NCBI RefSeq assembly: GCF_001654845.1 | Contig: NZ_LXES01000032.1 | Location: 1 to 54,342 of the forward strand | From: Enterobacter soli ATCC BAA-2102 | Lineage (GTDB): Bacteria > Pseudomonadota > Gammaproteobacteria > Enterobacterales > Enterobacteriaceae | Reading direction: 5' to 3' | Length of the DNA stretch: 54,342 bases | Shown here: piece by piece, positions 16,616 through 25,002 of the stretch | How positions within the stretch are numbered: the stretch's first letter is position 1 | Layout: the number at the start of each line of letters is the position of its first letter | Made by a program: the position numbers and the translations under genes | The notes under the pieces: model-generated | Databases searched by the model: none | What the model saw: the letters and a program-made list of their open reading frames with translations, nothing else | Told to the model about the DNA's origin: nothing

Positions 16616-18802
16616 ATGACCAACACCACAATGCACAAAACGCTGCTGGCACTCGCCATTGGCGCGGTTACGCACTCCGCCTTTGCGGCGGACAACAAAA
16701 ATGAAGACACCATTGTCGTTCAGTCTGCTACGGCAGACGCCTTCAAACCGGGCGGCGATCAGCTGGTGCCTGCCTTCCTTGACGGGCAGGTGGCAAACGG
16801 CGGACGCATGGGAATGCTCGGCCAGCAGAACGCCATGGACGTGCCGTTTAACCTGGTCAGCTACACCGCGAAGCTGGTTGAAGATCAACAGGCGAAAACC
16901 ATTGCCGATGTGGTCGCCAACGACGCGGGCGTGCAGTACGTGCAGGGCTACGGTAACAGTGCGGAAAGCTTCCGTATTCGTGGCCTGAAATTTGATGGCG
17001 ATGACATGACCTTTGGTGGCCTGTCCGGCGTATTGCCACGGCAGGTGGTTGATGCGCAGATGGTGGATCGTATCGAGATCTTCAAAGGGGCAAACTCCCT
17101 GATGAACGGCGCGGCAAGCTCTGGCGTGGGCGGGATGATCAACCTTGAGCCAAAACATGCAGGCGAAACCCCACAGGCGAAAGTGGGCGTGGATTACACC
17201 TCTGATTCGCAGTTTGGTACCACTCTGGATGCCGGCCGCCGTTTCGGTGACAGCGATCAGTTTGGCGCGCGGGTGAACCTGGTCCATCGCGAAGGGGAAA
17301 CCGGCGTGGCGAACGATCGTCGTCGCACCACCTTGCTTTCTACTGGCCTGGATTACAAGGGCGATAATTTCCGCACCTCGCTGGATGTGGGGTATCAGAA
17401 GAAGACCTTCCACGGTAGCCCAACCAGCGTCAACATTTCGGCAGTAGACTTCATTCCTGAGCCACCGAAAAATGACCGTAACATTTCGCAAAAATGGGCT
17501 TACAGCAATATCGAAAACGAATTCGGGATGTGGCGCAGCGAATACGACATCACTGATAACTGGACGGCATACACAGGCCTTGGCGCGCAACATGCGCACG
17601 AAGAAGGGTTATACAGCGCACCGAAGATCCTCGACAAAAGTGGCCGGGCGATTGTGAGCCGTCTGGACACCAACCGCATCAGCGATTCGGTCAGTGGCAT
17701 GGCAGGCATTCGCGGCAACTTCAATACCGGTTTCGTCTCGCATAAGGTAAACGTCGGCTATTCCGCGTTGACCAAAAACGAAAAAATCGCGTGGAAGATG
17801 TCGAAGGCGGCGGATAACCCGTACACCAATATCTACCACAATACCGGCGTGAATGCGCCAGACAGCACCAACTTCAACGGCTCTGGCGGCGATTACAGTG
17901 ACCCGCTCACCAGCGGTCGCACCCGCTCTCAGGGCTGGCTGTTGAGCGACACGCTTGGCGTGCTGGACGACAAACTGCTGTTCACCGCGGGCGCGCGCCA
18001 TCAGAAAGTGGTGATCCGCGGTTATAACAAAATCACCGGGGCAGAAAACGACGCTGATGGCTTCGACGGCAGCCGCTGGATGCCAACCTACGGTGTGGTG
18101 TATAAGCCGTGGAATGAAATCTCGCTTTACGCTAATCACACCGAGGCATTGCAGCCGGGTAAAACCGCGCCAGATTCGGCGACCAACTACGGCCAGAGCA
18201 CCGGGATCGTCCATTCAAAACAGAACGAAGTGGGGGTTAAAGCCGACTTTGGTCGCGTGGGCGGCTCGCTGGCACTGTTTGAAATCAAAATGCCATCGGC
18301 CATTCTCGACAGCGTGACCAAACACTATGGTCTGGATGCCGAGCAACGTAACCGTGGGGTTGAGCTGAATGTCTTTGGCGAGCCAATGTTGGGGATGCGT
18401 CTCAACGCCAGTGCCACCTGGTTACAGGCGGAGCTGACCAAAACCAACAACGGCCTGAATCAGGGCAATGACGCCATCGGCGTACCGAATTTCTATGCGG
18501 TACTGGGCGCTGAGTACGACATCAAACCGATTGACGGACTAACGGCAACCGCGCGCGTAAACCACTCTGGCACACAGTACGCTGATCTGGCCAACACCAA
18601 AAAGCTGGACAGCTATACCACCCTGGATCTGGGGATGCGCTACCGCTTTGCGGTTAACCAGAATCAAAACCAGATGACCCTTCGTGCGGGCATCGACAAC
18701 GTCACCAACGAAAACTACTGGGCGTCTGTTGATGATTCCGGTACGTACATCACTCAAGGCGAACCCCGGACCTTTAAGGTCTCGGTTGGCTACGAGTTCT
18801 GA
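16616..18802 (+). CDS. TonB-dependent siderophore receptor (FcuA/FhuE-like)
   Basis: This 728-aa outer-membrane receptor has a signal peptide ending AFAA, a TonB box (DTIVVQSA, about residues 31-38), a plug domain (IADVVANDAGVQYVQGYGN, FRIRGLKFDG, DRIEIFKGANSLMNGA) and a 22-strand barrel ending in KVSVGYEF with the C-terminal Phe used for membrane insertion. The plug and barrel resemble hydroxamate-type receptors such as Yersinia FcuA (ferrichrome), but the ligand is not certain. It lies 53 bp after the YncE-like lipoprotein in a Fur-box-preceded unit. The frame is intact. A GGGGCA/TGCCCC hairpin at 18821-18836 may end the transcript. Confidence 0.88.
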   Translation: MTNTTMHKTLLALAIGAVTHSAFAADNKNEDTIVVQSATADAFKPGGDQLVPAFLDGQVANGGRMGMLGQQNAMDVPFNLVSYTAKLVEDQQAKTIADVVANDAGVQYVQGYGNSAESFRIRGLKFDGDDMTFGGLSGVLPRQVVDAQMVDRIEIFKGANSLMNGAASSGVGGMINLEPKHAGETPQAKVGVDYTSDSQFGTTLDAGRRFGDSDQFGARVNLVHREGETGVANDRRRTTLLSTGLDYKGDNFRTSLDVGYQKKTFHGSPTSVNISAVDFIPEPPKNDRNISQKWAYSNIENEFGMWRSEYDITDNWTAYTGLGAQHAHEEGLYSAPKILDKSGRAIVSRLDTNRISDSVSGMAGIRGNFNTGFVSHKVNVGYSALTKNEKIAWKMSKAADNPYTNIYHNTGVNAPDSTNFNGSGGDYSDPLTSGRTRSQGWLLSDTLGVLDDKLLFTAGARHQKVVIRGYNKITGAENDADGFDGSRWMPTYGVVYKPWNEISLYANHTEALQPGKTAPDSATNYGQSTGIVHSKQNEVGVKADFGRVGGSLALFEIKMPSAILDSVTKHYGLDAEQRNRGVELNVFGEPMLGMRLNASATWLQAELTKTNNGLNQGNDAIGVPNFYAVLGAEYDIKPIDGLTATARVNHSGTQYADLANTKKLDSYTTLDLGMRYRFAVNQNQNQMTLRAGIDNVTNENYWASVDDSGTYITQGEPRTFKVSVGYEF

Positions 18803-18904
18803 GTTCCACCCTCGTTATCAGGGGCAAGGATGCCCCAATCCCTTGCTACCACCAGCATGAAGTGTTAAAACGTGCCCCTTCTAAAAAAGAGACAGGGGTA
18901 GGAC

Positions 18905-20290
18905 GTGAAAGACGCGTCATCCGCTTCGGGCAGTGAGAGCGCCGAAGCCTCGTCGGAACAGACTCCGACGCTGCAACGTGGTTTGCAAAATCGACATATC
19001 CAGTTAATTGCCCTCGGCGGCGCTATTGGTACCGGGTTGTTTCTCGGCATCGGCCCTGCGATCCAGATGGCGGGCCCGGCAGTGCTGCTGGGTTACGGTA
19101 TCGCCGGGGTTATCGCCTTTTTGATCATGCGCCAGCTTGGCGAGATGGTCGTCGAAGAGCCGGTATCAGGTTCCTTTGCGCACTTTGCCTATAAATACTG
19201 GGGCCCGTTTGCAGGCTTCCTGTCCGGCTGGAACTACTGGGTGATGTTCGTACTGGTGGGCATGGCTGAGCTGACCGCCGCAGGCATCTATATGCAGTAC
19301 TGGCTGCCGGACGTGCCGACCTGGATCTGGGCTGCGGCCTTCTTCATCATTATTAACGCCGTTAACCTCGTGAACGTGCGCCTGTACGGCGAAACCGAGT
19401 TCTGGTTTGCACTGATCAAGGTGCTGGCGATTATCGGTATGATTGGTTTTGGCCTGTGGCTGCTGTTCTCGGGTCACGGTGGCGAACGCGCAACCATCGA
19501 TAACCTGTGGCAGCACGGCGGGTTCCTGGCAACAGGCTGGAAGGGGCTTATCCTGTCGCTGGCGGTGATTATGTTCTCCTTCGGCGGGCTGGAGCTGATT
19601 GGGATTACCGCCGCTGAAGCGCGCGACCCGCACAAAAGCATTCCTAAAGCCGTGAACCAGGTGGTGTACCGTATCCTGCTGTTTTACATCGGCTCTCTGG
19701 TGGTGCTGCTGGCGCTCTACCCGTGGGTAGAAGTCAAATCCGACAGTAGTCCGTTCGTGATGATTTTCCACGATCTGAACAGCAACGTGGTGGCTTCAGC
19801 GCTGAACTTCGTTATTCTGGTGGCATCCCTTTCGGTCTATAACAGCGGCGTGTACTCCAACAGCCGAATGCTGTTTGGCCTGTCTGTTCAGGGCAATGCG
19901 CCGAAATTCTTAACCCGCGTCAGCCATCGCGGTGTGCCGGTGAATTCGCTGCTGCTTTCTGGCGCTATCACGTCTCTGGTGGTGTTGATCAACTATCTGC
20001 TGCCAAAAGAGGCCTTTGGCCTGCTGATGGCACTGGTGGTCGCCACGCTGCTGCTGAACTGGATAATGATCTGCCTGGCGCACCTGCGTTTTCGTGCGGC
20101 AATGCGTCGCAAGGGGCGCGATACCCAGTTCAAGGCGCTGCTTTACCCGGCGGGGAACTACATCTGTATCGCCTTCCTGGGGCTGATCCTCGTGCTGATG
20201 TGCACTATCGACGACATGCGTCTTTCCGCGATGCTGCTGCCTGTGTGGGTGTTGTTCCTGTTCGTGGCGTTTAAGCTGTCCCGGAGATAA
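18905..20290 (+). CDS. pheP: Phenylalanine-specific permease PheP
   Basis: PheP is a proton-coupled importer of phenylalanine in the inner membrane (amino acid-polyamine-organocation family, 12 helices). The 461-aa sequence is nearly identical in memory to E. coli PheP over QNRHIQLIALGGAIGTGLF, MAGPAVLLGYG and VEEPVSGSFAHFAYKYWGPF. The GTG start encodes MKDAS, matching the E. coli MKNAS start, and follows an AGGGG/AGGA-rich stretch. It is a single-gene unit ended by a strong terminator at 20297. In E. coli it is followed directly by ybdG; here a 4.5-kb catabolic operon is inserted between pheP and ybdG. Confidence 0.97.
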   Translation: MKDASSASGSESAEASSEQTPTLQRGLQNRHIQLIALGGAIGTGLFLGIGPAIQMAGPAVLLGYGIAGVIAFLIMRQLGEMVVEEPVSGSFAHFAYKYWGPFAGFLSGWNYWVMFVLVGMAELTAAGIYMQYWLPDVPTWIWAAAFFIIINAVNLVNVRLYGETEFWFALIKVLAIIGMIGFGLWLLFSGHGGERATIDNLWQHGGFLATGWKGLILSLAVIMFSFGGLELIGITAAEARDPHKSIPKAVNQVVYRILLFYIGSLVVLLALYPWVEVKSDSSPFVMIFHDLNSNVVASALNFVILVASLSVYNSGVYSNSRMLFGLSVQGNAPKFLTRVSHRGVPVNSLLLSGAITSLVVLINYLLPKEAFGLLMALVVATLLLNWIMICLAHLRFRAAMRRKGRDTQFKALLYPAGNYICIAFLGLILVLMCTIDDMRLSAMLLPVWVLFLFVAFKLSRR

Positions 20291-20296
20291 AAGCAA

Positions 20297-20320
20297 AACG
20301 GCAACCTGGTTGCCGTTTTT
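20297..20320 (+). terminator. Intrinsic terminator of pheP
   Basis: AACGGCAACC (20297-20306), one-base loop, GGTTGCCGTT (20308-20317), then TTT: a perfect 10-bp stem seven bases after the pheP stop codon. Confidence 0.92.
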
Positions 20321-20330
20321 TGTGTTTGCA

Positions 20331-20364
20331 CCCTCTCCCCGTGGGAGAGGGCCGGGGTGAGGGC
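20331..20364. repeat. CCCTCTCCC palindromic intergenic repeat, copy 1
   Basis: CCCTCTCCCC-GT-GGGAGAGGG forms a hairpin followed by the conserved tail CCGGGGTGAGGGC. The same unit recurs at 33965-34038 and 41347-41424 in this window, always just after a gene's 3' end, as for extragenic palindromic repeats of enterics. A shorter GCTTACCGGGCCTAC fragment just downstream (about 20381-20395) resembles half of the other repeat type seen at 51611. Confidence 0.8.
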
Positions 20365-20471
20365 ACCAGACCGCACGAATGCTTACCGGGCCTACAACTC
20401 ACCACTCTGCGTTCAACCCAACCTTTATCGTGACCCCCCTCCCATTTCTGTTTCGATCCGCAGGATCTTTA

Positions 20472-20491
20472 TTTTGTAATCGATTACTTTT
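20472..20491. promoter_or_regulatory. LacI-type operator, copy 1
   Basis: The 12-bp perfect palindrome GTAATCGATTAC (20476-20487) with flanking T4 on each side forms a 20-bp unit that is repeated identically 31 bp downstream. Central CG and this length are classic for LacI/PurR-family operators; the LacI-type regulator at 24030 is the likely binder. Confidence 0.8.
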
Positions 20492-20502
20492 CATTTGAAC
20501 TG

Positions 20503-20522
20503 TTTTGTAATCGATTACTTTT
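20503..20522. promoter_or_regulatory. LacI-type operator, copy 2
   Basis: This is an identical copy of the 20-bp unit (palindrome core 20507-20518), centred 31 bp (about three helical turns) from copy 1 and ending 17 bp before the permease start. Same-face placement suggests cooperative repressor binding over the promoter and start region. Confidence 0.8.
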
Positions 20523-20539
20523 TCTGGGTGAGGCTCATC

Positions 20540-21778
20540 ATGGTGTCAACAACTGAAAGTAGTGAAAAGGCGATAGCGCAGCACCGGCTTCTTGTGCCAC
20601 GTCTGTCGTTGATGATGTTTATGCAGTTTTTTATCTGGGGTAGCTGGTCGGTTACGCTCGGCCTGGTGATGACCCAGCACAACATGTCATTGCTGATTGG
20701 CGATGCGTTCTCCGCGGGGCCCATAGCCTCCATTCTCTCGCCGTTTGTGCTCGGGATGCTGGTAGACCGCTTCTTTGCCTCGCAGAAGGTGATGGCGGTA
20801 ATGCATCTGGCAGGGGCGGCGATCCTGTGGTTCGTGCCAGGTGCCCTGATTGCGGAAAATGGCGCATTGCTGATTGGCCTGCTGTTTGGTTACACGCTCT
20901 GCTATATGCCCACACTTGCGCTCACCAACAACATCGCCTTTCACAGCCTGGCGAATGTCGATAAAACCTTCCCGGTGGTGCGCGTGTTTGGCACGATTGG
21001 CTGGATTGTTGCCGGGATCTTTATCGGCGTTACCGGCGTGGCATCCAGCGTTACCATTTTCCATATCGCGGCCACCTGTTCGGTGCTGCTGGCGCTCTAT
21101 AGCCTGACGCTGCCGCACACCCCGGCACCGGCGAAAGGGCTGCCGGTGCAGCTGCGCGATCTCTTCTGTGCTGACGCCTTTGCGCTGCTCAAAACGCGTC
21201 ATTTCTTTATTTTCTCGCTCTGCGCAATGCTGATTTCTGTGCCGCTCGGGACGTACTACGCCTATACCGCGTCTTATCTGGCCGATGCGGGTATTGCGGA
21301 TGTCAGCACCGCCATGTCGTTCGGGCAGATGTCCGAAATCGTCTTCATGCTGGTCATCCCTCTGCTGTTCCGCCGTCTGGGCGTGAAATACATGTTGTTG
21401 GTCGGCATGTTGGCGTGGTTTGTGCGTTACGCCTTCTTCGCCCTGGGCGTGAGTGAGGAAGGGCGCTTCCTGCTTTATCTGGGCATTTTGCTGCACGGCG
21501 TGTGCTACGACTTCTTCTTCGTGGTCGGTTTTATCTATACCGACCGTGTGGCGGGGGAGAAAGTGAAAGGTCAGGCGCAGAGCATGATTGTGATGTTCAC
21601 TTACGGTATCGGGATGCTGCTGGGCTCGCAAATTTCAGGCGCACTCTACAGCCGACTGGTGGCCGGGCAAACCCTGCCACAGGCGTGGGTGGCGTTCTGG
21701 TGGATCCCGGCGGTCGCGGCCGCAGCGATTGCACTCATTTTCCTTCTCACGTTCAGGTATGACGATGACAAGGCTTAA
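20540..21778 (+). CDS. NupG-family MFS permease
   Basis: This inner-membrane protein of 412 aa has 12 predicted helices and belongs to the nucleoside:H+ symporter (NupG/XapB/YegT) family: LMMFMQFFIWGSWSVTLGLV opens helix 1, and DRFFASQKVMA, RVFGTIGWIVAGIFIG and GVCYDFFFVVGFIYTD are typical segments. The start at 20540 follows GTGAGG and leaves both operators upstream; a GTG-free extension to 20495 would run through an operator. It heads an operon with a TIM-barrel isomerase and a Gfo/Idh dehydrogenase, so the cargo is more likely a glycoside or sugar than a nucleoside. The gene set is absent between pheP and ybdG in E. coli. Confidence 0.85.
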   Translation: MVSTTESSEKAIAQHRLLVPRLSLMMFMQFFIWGSWSVTLGLVMTQHNMSLLIGDAFSAGPIASILSPFVLGMLVDRFFASQKVMAVMHLAGAAILWFVPGALIAENGALLIGLLFGYTLCYMPTLALTNNIAFHSLANVDKTFPVVRVFGTIGWIVAGIFIGVTGVASSVTIFHIAATCSVLLALYSLTLPHTPAPAKGLPVQLRDLFCADAFALLKTRHFFIFSLCAMLISVPLGTYYAYTASYLADAGIADVSTAMSFGQMSEIVFMLVIPLLFRRLGVKYMLLVGMLAWFVRYAFFALGVSEEGRFLLYLGILLHGVCYDFFFVVGFIYTDRVAGEKVKGQAQSMIVMFTYGIGMLLGSQISGALYSRLVAGQTLPQAWVAFWWIPAVAAAAIALIFLLTFRYDDDKA

Positions 21779-21793
21779 CATTCAGGAGGGGGT

Positions 21794-22819
21794 ATGAGAA
21801 CCATTAAGGGACCGGGCATTTTTCTGTCGCAGTTTATCGGCGGGCATCCGCCGTTTAACTCGCTGGACGGGCTGGCGGGCTGGGCTGCTGGCAAGGGTTA
21901 TAAAGCACTGCAAATACCCTGCAATCATCCACATATCTTTGATGTGGAAAAGGCGGCTGAAAGCCAGACCTATTGCGATGAGATAACCGGAAAGTTGGCC
22001 GAGCATGGGCTGGTTATCAGCGAACTCTCGACCCATCTGGAAGGGCAACTGGTGGCGGTAAACGCGGTGTATCGCGAGGCGTTTGATCATTTTGCGCCAG
22101 AAACGGTGCGCGGCAACGATACGGCCCGCCAGGCCTGGGCAACACAGAAGCTGAAACAGGCGGCAGTGGCGTCGTCCCGGTTAGGGTTGAACGCACACGC
22201 AACGTTTTCCGGCTCGCTGGCCTGGCCGTATTTCTACCCGTGGCCACCGCATAATGAACAGCGTTTCCAGGAGGCGTTCCGCGAGCTGGCACATCGCTGG
22301 CGGCCGATTCTGGATACCTTTGATCAACATGGAGTGAATGTCTGCTTTGAGCTGCATCCGGGGGAAGATCTGCACGATGGCGTGACCTTTGAGCGTTTTC
22401 TGGCGCTGGTGGACAACCATCCGCGCTGCAATATTCTCTACGATCCAAGCCATATGCTGCTGCAACAAATGGATTATCTGACCTTTATTGATCTCTACCA
22501 TTCGCGGATCAAAGCATTCCACGTTAAGGATGCCGAGTTCAGGGCGAACGGGCGCAGCGGCGTGTACGGCGGCTATCAGTCGTGGATCAATCGGGCCGGG
22601 CGCTTCCGTTCGCTGGGTGACGGGCAGATTGATTTCAAAGGGATTTTCAGCAAGCTGACGCAGTACGATTACGACGGCTGGGCGGTACTTGAGTGGGAAT
22701 GTTGCCTGAAGGATGGCGACACCGGGGCCAGCGAGGGCAGCGAGTTTATCCGCCGCCACATTATTCCGGTGTCGGGGCGCGCATTTGATGATTTTGCCGC
22801 AGGAGGCAGCAATGATTAA
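21794..22819 (+). CDS. Sugar phosphate isomerase/epimerase family TIM-barrel protein
   Basis: This 341-aa xylose-isomerase-like TIM barrel has a metal site readable from the family pattern: Glu186 (CFELHPGED), Asp217 (ILYDPSH), His243 (AFHVKDAEF) and Glu300 or Glu302 (LEWECC). These correspond to the four ligands used by epimerases/isomerases such as YcjR of E. coli, which acts on 3-keto sugars. AGGAGG at 21783-21788 precedes the ATG. It starts 15 bp after the permease and overlaps the dehydrogenase gene by 8 bp, so the products are made together. The likely role is isomerising, epimerising or eliminating a ketone sugar made by the partner dehydrogenase; the true substrate is unknown. Confidence 0.85.
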   Translation: MRTIKGPGIFLSQFIGGHPPFNSLDGLAGWAAGKGYKALQIPCNHPHIFDVEKAAESQTYCDEITGKLAEHGLVISELSTHLEGQLVAVNAVYREAFDHFAPETVRGNDTARQAWATQKLKQAAVASSRLGLNAHATFSGSLAWPYFYPWPPHNEQRFQEAFRELAHRWRPILDTFDQHGVNVCFELHPGEDLHDGVTFERFLALVDNHPRCNILYDPSHMLLQQMDYLTFIDLYHSRIKAFHVKDAEFRANGRSGVYGGYQSWINRAGRFRSLGDGQIDFKGIFSKLTQYDYDGWAVLEWECCLKDGDTGASEGSEFIRRHIIPVSGRAFDDFAAGGSND

Positions 22820-23954
22820 TGTCGGCATTATCGGCAGCGGGTTTATCGGCCCGGCCCATATTGAAGCGCTTCGCCGCCTGGGGTTTGTACAGGTGGTGGC
22901 GCTGTGCGATGGTTCGCTTGCCCAGGCGCAGGAAAAAGCGCATGCGCTTAATGTACCCCACGCCTACGGCAGCATCGATGAGCTGCTGGCGCATCCGGAT
23001 TTACACGTGGTACACAACTGCACACCCAATCATCTGCACGCGGAAGTGAATCGCCAGATTATACGCGCGGGCAAACATGTCTTTTCTGAGAAACCCCTGT
23101 GCATGACCCCACAAGAGGCGCGCGAGCTGGTGGCGCTGGCAGAACAGGCGGGTGTGGTTCATGGCGTCAGTTTTGTCTATCGCCAGTTTGCGATGGTACG
23201 CCAGGCGGCAAGCATGATGCGCGAAGGTCGTATCGGGCGGTTGTTCGCTTCCCACGGCAGCTATTTGCAGGACTGGATGCTGCTGGAAACCGACTACAAC
23301 TGGCGGGTAGATGCCGCTCTCGGTGGGGCATCGCGCGCGGTTGCCGATATCGGCTCCCACTGGTGCGATACCGTGCAGTTTGTTACCGGACGGCGGATAA
23401 CCGAAGTGATGGCCGATCTCTCGATAGTCTGGCCAACACGCAAGGCCAGCGTGGTGGGAAATCAAACCTTCACGCACGACGAACGGGCAGCGTATGAGGA
23501 TAAACCGGTCACGACCGAAGACTTCGGCTCGGTACTGTTCCGCTTTGATGACGGCAGCAAGGGCAGTTTTAACGTTTCGCAGGTCAGTGCCGGGCGTAAA
23601 AACCGCCTGACCTTTGAGATCAACGGCAGTGAGCGTTCTGTGGCGTGGGATCAGGAGGTTCCGCAATGCTTGTGGATTGGCCATCGCGCGCAGGCTAATC
23701 AGTTGCTGAGCGACGATCCGGGGTTAATGAACCCGGATGTGGCGGAAAGCGCCCATTTCCCGGGGGGGCATATCGAAGGCTGGCCAGACGCATTCAAAAA
23801 TATGATGGTGCAGTTCTACCGCGCGGTTCAGACGGGCAGGATGCCGGAACAACCGCTGTTCGCCACTTTCCATGAGGGGGCGAACGTGATGTATATCATT
23901 GATGCGATAGTAAAAAGTCATCATCAACAGCGATGGGTGCGTATTGAGCGATGA
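22812..23954 (+). CDS. Gfo/Idh/MocA-family NAD(P)-dependent dehydrogenase
   Basis: This cytoplasmic 380-aa oxidoreductase has an N-terminal Rossmann fold (VGIIGSGFIGPAHIEALRRL, residues 3-22), the CTPNHLHAE segment, the EKPL motif (about residues 93-96) with the catalytic Lys, and ADIGSHWCD (about residues 179-187) carrying the catalytic Asp/His pair. The rest is the C-terminal beta-sheet domain. ATG 22812 follows AGGAGG (22801-22806) and overlaps the TIM-barrel gene's end. Family members oxidise sugar hydroxyls, including C3 of glucosides (E. coli YcjS). With the TIM-barrel partner it suggests an oxidation-first sugar or glycoside pathway. A perfect terminator hairpin (23957-23980) closes the operon. 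Confidence 0.88.
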   Translation: MINVGIIGSGFIGPAHIEALRRLGFVQVVALCDGSLAQAQEKAHALNVPHAYGSIDELLAHPDLHVVHNCTPNHLHAEVNRQIIRAGKHVFSEKPLCMTPQEARELVALAEQAGVVHGVSFVYRQFAMVRQAASMMREGRIGRLFASHGSYLQDWMLLETDYNWRVDAALGGASRAVADIGSHWCDTVQFVTGRRITEVMADLSIVWPTRKASVVGNQTFTHDERAAYEDKPVTTEDFGSVLFRFDDGSKGSFNVSQVSAGRKNRLTFEINGSERSVAWDQEVPQCLWIGHRAQANQLLSDDPGLMNPDVAESAHFPGGHIEGWPDAFKNMMVQFYRAVQTGRMPEQPLFATFHEGANVMYIIDAIVKSHHQQRWVRIER

Positions 23955-23956
23955 CG

Positions 23957-23980
23957 TGTTGCCCGGTTCGCCGGGCAACA
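23957..23980 (+). terminator. Terminator hairpin with TTCG loop
   Basis: TGTTGCCCGG (23957-23966), loop TTCG, CCGGGCAACA (23971-23980): a perfect 10-bp stem with a stable UUCG tetraloop starting two bases after the dehydrogenase stop. The T-run is short (AATTTA). Confidence 0.8.
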
Positions 23981-24029
23981 AATTTATGATAGCCTGCATA
24001 AAACGCTAACCGCAGGATGTGTCGTCGTT

Positions 24030-25001
24030 ATGTCAATTCAGAAAATCGCTCAGCTTGCCGGCGTGTCCGTGGCCACCGTGTCGCGCGTGCTCAACAACAG
24101 CGACACCGTAAAGGCAAAAAACCGCGAGCGCGTTCTGTCAGCCATCAAAGAGAGCAACTACCAGCCCAATCTGCTGGCGCGCCAGCTGCGCACCGCCCGC
24201 AGCTACATGATCCTGGTGATGGTGTCCAACATCGCCAACCCGTTTTGCGCGGAAGTGGTGAAAGGTATCGAAGAAGAGGCAGAAAAAAACGGCTACCGCA
24301 TTCTGCTGTGCAACTCCGGCTCTGATATCGAACGTTCCCGCTCAGGCTTAAGCCTGCTGTCGGGCAAAATTGTCGACGGCATTATCACCATGGATGCGTT
24401 CACCAAACTTCCTGAACTTTCAGCGCTGATTGGGGCGGCACCCTGGGTTCAGTGTGCCGAATACGCAGATGCCGGAGCCGTGTCCTGCGTGGGGATCAAT
24501 GATGTTGATGCCTCGCAACATGTGGTGAGTCAGCTTGCCGACAGCGGTCGTAAACGCATTGCCCTGATTAACCACGATTTAAGCTACAAATATGCCCGCC
24601 TGCGCGAACGCGGCTATAAAAGCGTGCTGCATCTGCGCGAACTGGATTATCAGGTTGTGGAATACGCACGCGATCTCAGCTCTGCCGCCGGGATGACCGC
24701 GATGCAAAAGCTGCTGGCTGATAACCCACCGGATGCGGTGTTTGCCGTATCGGACACGCTGGCGGCAGGCGCGCTGCGGGCGATTGAGCAGGCGGGGCTG
24801 CGCGTACCGCAGGATATCGCCGTGGTAGGGTTTGACGGCACTGAGCTGGCAGACATGATCTCCCTGACCACTATCGAACAACCTTCGCGGGATATCGGGC
24901 GCAAGGCGGTCGATCTGCTGCTGAATAAAATCGACAACCCAGATGCGCCTACAGAAAGGGTGATGATGGACTGGCGCTTTATATCCCGCGCCAGCTCCTG
25001 A
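24030..25001 (+). CDS. LacI-family transcriptional regulator
   Basis: This 323-aa repressor has an N-terminal LacI helix-turn-helix (SIQKIAQLAGVSVATVSRVL, residues 2-21) with the hinge helix NLLARQLR, then a periplasmic-binding-type ligand domain (ILVMVSNIANPFCAEVVKGI; GIITMDAF; VVGFDGTELADMISLTTIEQ). It sits 75 bp after the permease-isomerase-dehydrogenase operon, separated by a terminator, so it has its own promoter. The pair of identical GTAATCGATTAC palindromes before the permease is the obvious candidate target. The inducer is probably the transported sugar or a pathway intermediate. I saw no such operator in front of this gene, so autoregulation is not indicated. It ends 1 bp from the convergent ybdG stop. 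Confidence 0.93.
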   Translation: MSIQKIAQLAGVSVATVSRVLNNSDTVKAKNRERVLSAIKESNYQPNLLARQLRTARSYMILVMVSNIANPFCAEVVKGIEEEAEKNGYRILLCNSGSDIERSRSGLSLLSGKIVDGIITMDAFTKLPELSALIGAAPWVQCAEYADAGAVSCVGINDVDASQHVVSQLADSGRKRIALINHDLSYKYARLRERGYKSVLHLRELDYQVVEYARDLSSAAGMTAMQKLLADNPPDAVFAVSDTLAAGALRAIEQAGLRVPQDIAVVGFDGTELADMISLTTIEQPSRDIGRKAVDLLLNKIDNPDAPTERVMMDWRFISRASS

Positions 25002-25002
25002 G

